Notes under the pieces: model-generated | Database searches by the model: none | What the model saw: the letters and a program-made list of their open reading frames with translations, nothing else | Told to the model about the DNA's origin: nothing | Made by a program: the position numbers and the translations under genes | In this document: one piece after another, positions 7,322 through 8,592 of the stretch | Numbering within the stretch: the stretch's first letter is position 1 | Layout of the letters: each line of letters opens with the position of its first letter | Source: SAR116 cluster bacterium | GTDB lineage: Bacteria > Pseudomonadota > Alphaproteobacteria > Puniceispirillales > Puniceispirillaceae | DNA length: 8,592 nucleotides | Reading direction: 5' to 3' | Assembly (NCBI GenBank): GCA_002722385.1 | Contig: PBLR01000006.1 | Span: 1 to 8,592 of the forward strand

Positions 7322-7327
7322 TCCTCT
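7322..7327 (-). promoter_or_regulatory. Ribosome-binding site of dmdA
   Basis: AGAGGA is followed by a six-base A-rich spacer and the dmdA ATG at 7315-7313. This is the strongest translation-initiation context in the window after that of the thiolase, and it supports the 368-residue start. Confidence 0.7.
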
Positions 7328-7336
7328 AAACAGAGA

Positions 7337-7363
7337 GCTGACACAAAGCTGTTGCACAAAAGC
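7337..7363 (-). repeat. Tandem imperfect direct repeat upstream of dmdA
   Basis: On the plus strand, GCTGACACAAAGC (7337-7349) is followed directly by TGTTGCACAAAAGC (7350-7363). The two units share the core CACAAA(A)GC. They lie 22-48 bases upstream of the dmdA start and overlap the candidate -10 and one arm of the inverted repeat. The arrangement looks like paired half-sites for a DNA-binding regulator, but no family is identifiable. Confidence 0.3.
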
Positions 7364-7384
7364 ATGAAGTCAGGCCGTGTGCAA
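7352..7384 (-). promoter_or_regulatory. Candidate dmdA promoter framed by an inverted repeat
   Basis: TTGCACA (7352-7358) and TGTGCAA (7378-7384) are perfect seven-base inverted arms separated by 19 bases. Read on the minus strand, the first arm provides TTGCAC as a -35-like box (7384-7379). After exactly 17 bases, TTTTGT (7361-7356) sits at the -10 position, though it matches TATAAT at only three of six bases. Transcription would start near 7349, leaving a leader of about 34 bases with a good ribosome-binding site. The arms overlie both promoter boxes, as expected for a repressor operator. It is not a terminator for the upstream methyltransferase, because the loop is large and no T-tract follows. 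Gene order would also allow read-through from upstream. Confidence 0.28.
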
Positions 7385-7409
7385 GGCTGGTGGAATGATG
7401 TTGACGTCC

Positions 7410-8027
7410 TTAACGCACTTTTTCACAGATCATCTGTGTGATCTGGGCCAGTCCTTGATGTCCTGGCCCGTCATCAAGGATGACTTCTGCACAAAACTGG
7501 TGATGAACAGTGAATTCGGAAAGCTCATCTTTCAGAATAGTTGTATCATAGAGCAGATCAGCCTGTTCTGGCCCTCCAGACATGTATTTTGCTCTGTAAA
7601 GCGGCTGGTCAGGGCCGAACCCTTCCAAGAAGAGCAACCCGCCCAGAGGAAGGGCTTGTTTCAGCCAGCGGAAACAGGCTTGCCGCTCTGCAACAGAAAA
7701 ATGCAGGAAACACAGAAAACAGCTGTCGATCACCATTTCCGGCTCTGGTGGCTGGGCAGCATTCCCTATCAAGCGGTTGACTGTCAGACCTCTTTTCTGG
7801 TCCTGTTGGCGGGCTCTGTTTGTGGCCACTTCTGAAAAATCTATCGCGGTGACATTGAAGCCGCGCTCAGCAAGGGCGCGTGACTGGCGTCCCTCACCAT
7901 CACCAAGACACAGGATATGTCCCAACCGGTCCGGAAATCTGTCTGTTGCAAGGTCAATGATCCCAGATGATTTGTCACCATAAAGAAGACCATCTGCGGT
8001 ACTGTATTTTCCATCCCACTTTACCAT
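7410..8027 (-). CDS. TehB-like class I SAM-dependent methyltransferase
   Basis: This 205-residue soluble protein has a Rossmann methyltransferase fold. SAM-binding motif I is ILCLGDGEGR (38-47), the variant used by TehB/thiopurine-type small-molecule methyltransferases instead of DLGCGxG. Strand 2 ends at VTAIDFSE (59-66), whose Asp63 should contact the SAM ribose. A PGG-like turn at LPLGGLLFLEGF (127-138) and the C-terminal GHQGLAQ (189-195) also match this group. The length is normal and the N-terminal WDGKYS is typical, so it appears complete. The start at 8027 has AAAGGG four bases upstream. It lies 33 bp after the exporter and 94 bp before dmdA on the same strand. The acceptor is unknown. 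Next to dmdA, a thiol such as methanethiol is an attractive but unproven substrate; metalloid, thiopurine or other small-molecule methylation is equally compatible with the sequence. Confidence 0.85.
   Translation of the reverse strand: MVKWDGKYSTADGLLYGDKSSGIIDLATDRFPDRLGHILCLGDGEGRQSRALAERGFNVTAIDFSEVATNRARQQDQKRGLTVNRLIGNAAQPPEPEMVIDSCFLCFLHFSVAERQACFRWLKQALPLGGLLFLEGFGPDQPLYRAKYMSGGPEQADLLYDTTILKDELSEFTVHHQFCAEVILDDGPGHQGLAQITQMICEKVR
7424..7438. repeat. 15-bp palindrome at the end of the methyltransferase gene
   Basis: CACAGATCATCTGTG is a perfect dyad with seven-base arms around one central base. It lies inside the last codons of the methyltransferase gene, 109-123 bases upstream of the dmdA start. 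As RNA it could form only a six-base stem with a three-base loop, and no T-run follows on either strand, so a terminator is unlikely. Its size fits a dimeric regulator site, but coding constraint or chance cannot be excluded. Confidence 0.25.
7452..7480. repeat. 9-bp inverted repeat inside the methyltransferase gene
   Basis: TCCTTGATG (7452-7460) and CATCAAGGA (7472-7480) are perfect complements around an 11-base loop. The right arm also takes part in a second dyad, GTCATC-AAG-GATGAC (7470-7484), so the two stems exclude each other in RNA. Both lie in the methyltransferase 3' coding region (residues about 182-192). A role in transcript stability or read-through control is possible but unsupported by any other signal. 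Confidence 0.25.
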
Positions 8028-8060
8028 GACACCCTTTCTTTCTTTTGTACAAACACGGTC

Positions 8061-8592
8061 TTAAACTAGGTTCAGGTGAGAGACAAACAGTGAAACAGAC
8101 AGGCCGATCAGAATGACGGCAAACAGCCCGTCACGGAACCGGGCATAGCGTTTCATCAGCCCATCGACGACAGCTGTACTGGCCAGAACGGCATAAAATA
8201 CATAAACCGCCATATCAATAAACCCGGCCAGGCCTGCCATAGTCAAATGCAGAGCAAATGGCTGGCCATCGCCAAGAAACTGGCTGAAGAGGGAGATAAA
8301 AAAGGCGGCGATTTTCGGGTTGAAAACAGCGATTAAAAACCCGTCCCGGAAGGCATTCTGAAAAGCAGCAGCCTGTGCGGCCTCAGGGGCTGTATCTACT
8401 GGCCTGACAATGGCCAGCAGGATACGCACCCCAAGCCAGAACAATAATCCTGCACCCATCAGCTGAAGAACCAGAAACGCAGTCTGATAGTGATGAAGTA
8501 GATAGCTGAGCCCGGTGGCGGCCGCCAGGGCATAGCCGAACACCCCCAATCCATGACCAACAGAGGCCAGCACGCCCGCCGCCCGCCCGTTT
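8061..8592 (-). CDS. LysE/RhtB-family amino-acid or metabolite exporter (N-terminus outside window)
   Basis: The visible 177 codons encode most of an inner-membrane LysE/RhtB-type exporter, normally about 200-210 residues with around six helices. The frame stays open to the right edge and begins NGRAAGVLASVGHGLGVF, matching the GRxAGLxAxxGxxxG segment after the first helix. The GTG at 8573 is therefore an internal valine and not a start. Hydrophobic segments follow at LQLMGAGLLFWLGVRILLA, FNPKIAAFFISLFSQF (the family's NPK signature), MAGLAGFIDMAVYVFYAVLA and GLFAVILIGLSVSLFV. The TAA at 8063-8061 is 33 bp before the methyltransferase start on the same strand, so the two may be cotranscribed. 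Members export lysine, homoserine, threonine, cysteine-related compounds and others; the substrate cannot be read from sequence. Confidence 0.87.
   Translation of the reverse strand, partial: NGRAAGVLASVGHGLGVFGYALAAATGLSYLLHHYQTAFLVLQLMGAGLLFWLGVRILLAIVRPVDTAPEAAQAAAFQNAFRDGFLIAVFNPKIAAFFISLFSQFLGDGQPFALHLTMAGLAGFIDMAVYVFYAVLASTAVVDGLMKRYARFRDGLFAVILIGLSVSLFVSHLNLV

Noticed and set aside
7352..7384. Rho-independent terminator after the methyltransferase gene
   Set aside because: The 7-bp stem has a 19-base loop and no T-tract follows in the transcribed direction.
8571..8573. GTG start for the LysE-family gene
   Set aside because: The frame continues upstream with NGRAAG, a conserved internal segment of the family, so the gene begins beyond the window.

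Overview
The window reads as chromosomal DNA of a marine alphaproteobacterium, possibly of the SAR116/Puniceispirillum type. It has intermediate GC and tightly packed genes. The protein at 6209-7315 closely resembles DmdA, the dimethylsulfoniopropionate (DMSP) demethylase of SAR11, SAR116 and roseobacters. The lineage is inferred from gene content and recalled family features; no search was run.

Layout: the left edge (1-135, minus) holds the start of a probable membrane protein, cut by the window. After a 113-bp divergent gap comes a plus-strand FadB/FadJ-type bifunctional enoyl-CoA hydratase/3-hydroxyacyl-CoA dehydrogenase (249-2180). Five bases past its stop, everything else lies on the minus strand. 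Read in transcription order from the right edge these are: a LysE/RhtB-type exporter (partial, 8061-8592), a small TehB-like SAM-dependent methyltransferase (7410-8027), dmdA (6209-7315), an acyl-CoA ligase fitting DmdB (4526-6166), an isopropylmalate/isocitrate-dehydrogenase-family enzyme (3384-4493) and an acetyl-CoA acetyltransferase-type thiolase (2186-3367). Gaps between minus-strand genes are 33, 94, 42, 32 and 16 bp. The run from dmdA to the thiolase is therefore probably one operon, and the 94-bp gap before dmdA is the likeliest internal promoter and control site.

Function: DmdA would move a methyl group from DMSP to tetrahydrofolate, giving 3-methylmercaptopropionate (MMPA). The ligase would activate MMPA to MMPA-CoA. 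No DmdC (acyl-CoA dehydrogenase) and no stand-alone DmdD (hydratase) is present in the window. The thiolase and the convergent FadJ-like protein are general beta-oxidation enzymes. The IPMDH-like dehydrogenase has no assigned place in DMSP catabolism, and its substrate loop differs from that of true LeuB.

Most notable points: the methyltransferase beside a methanethiol-generating pathway, the off-type dehydrogenase inside the dmd operon, the missing C-terminal tail of the FadJ-like protein, and inverted and direct repeats placed over a candidate dmdA promoter. I found no RNA genes, mobile elements, CRISPR arrays or convincing terminators, and no gene-free stretch longer than about 115 bp.
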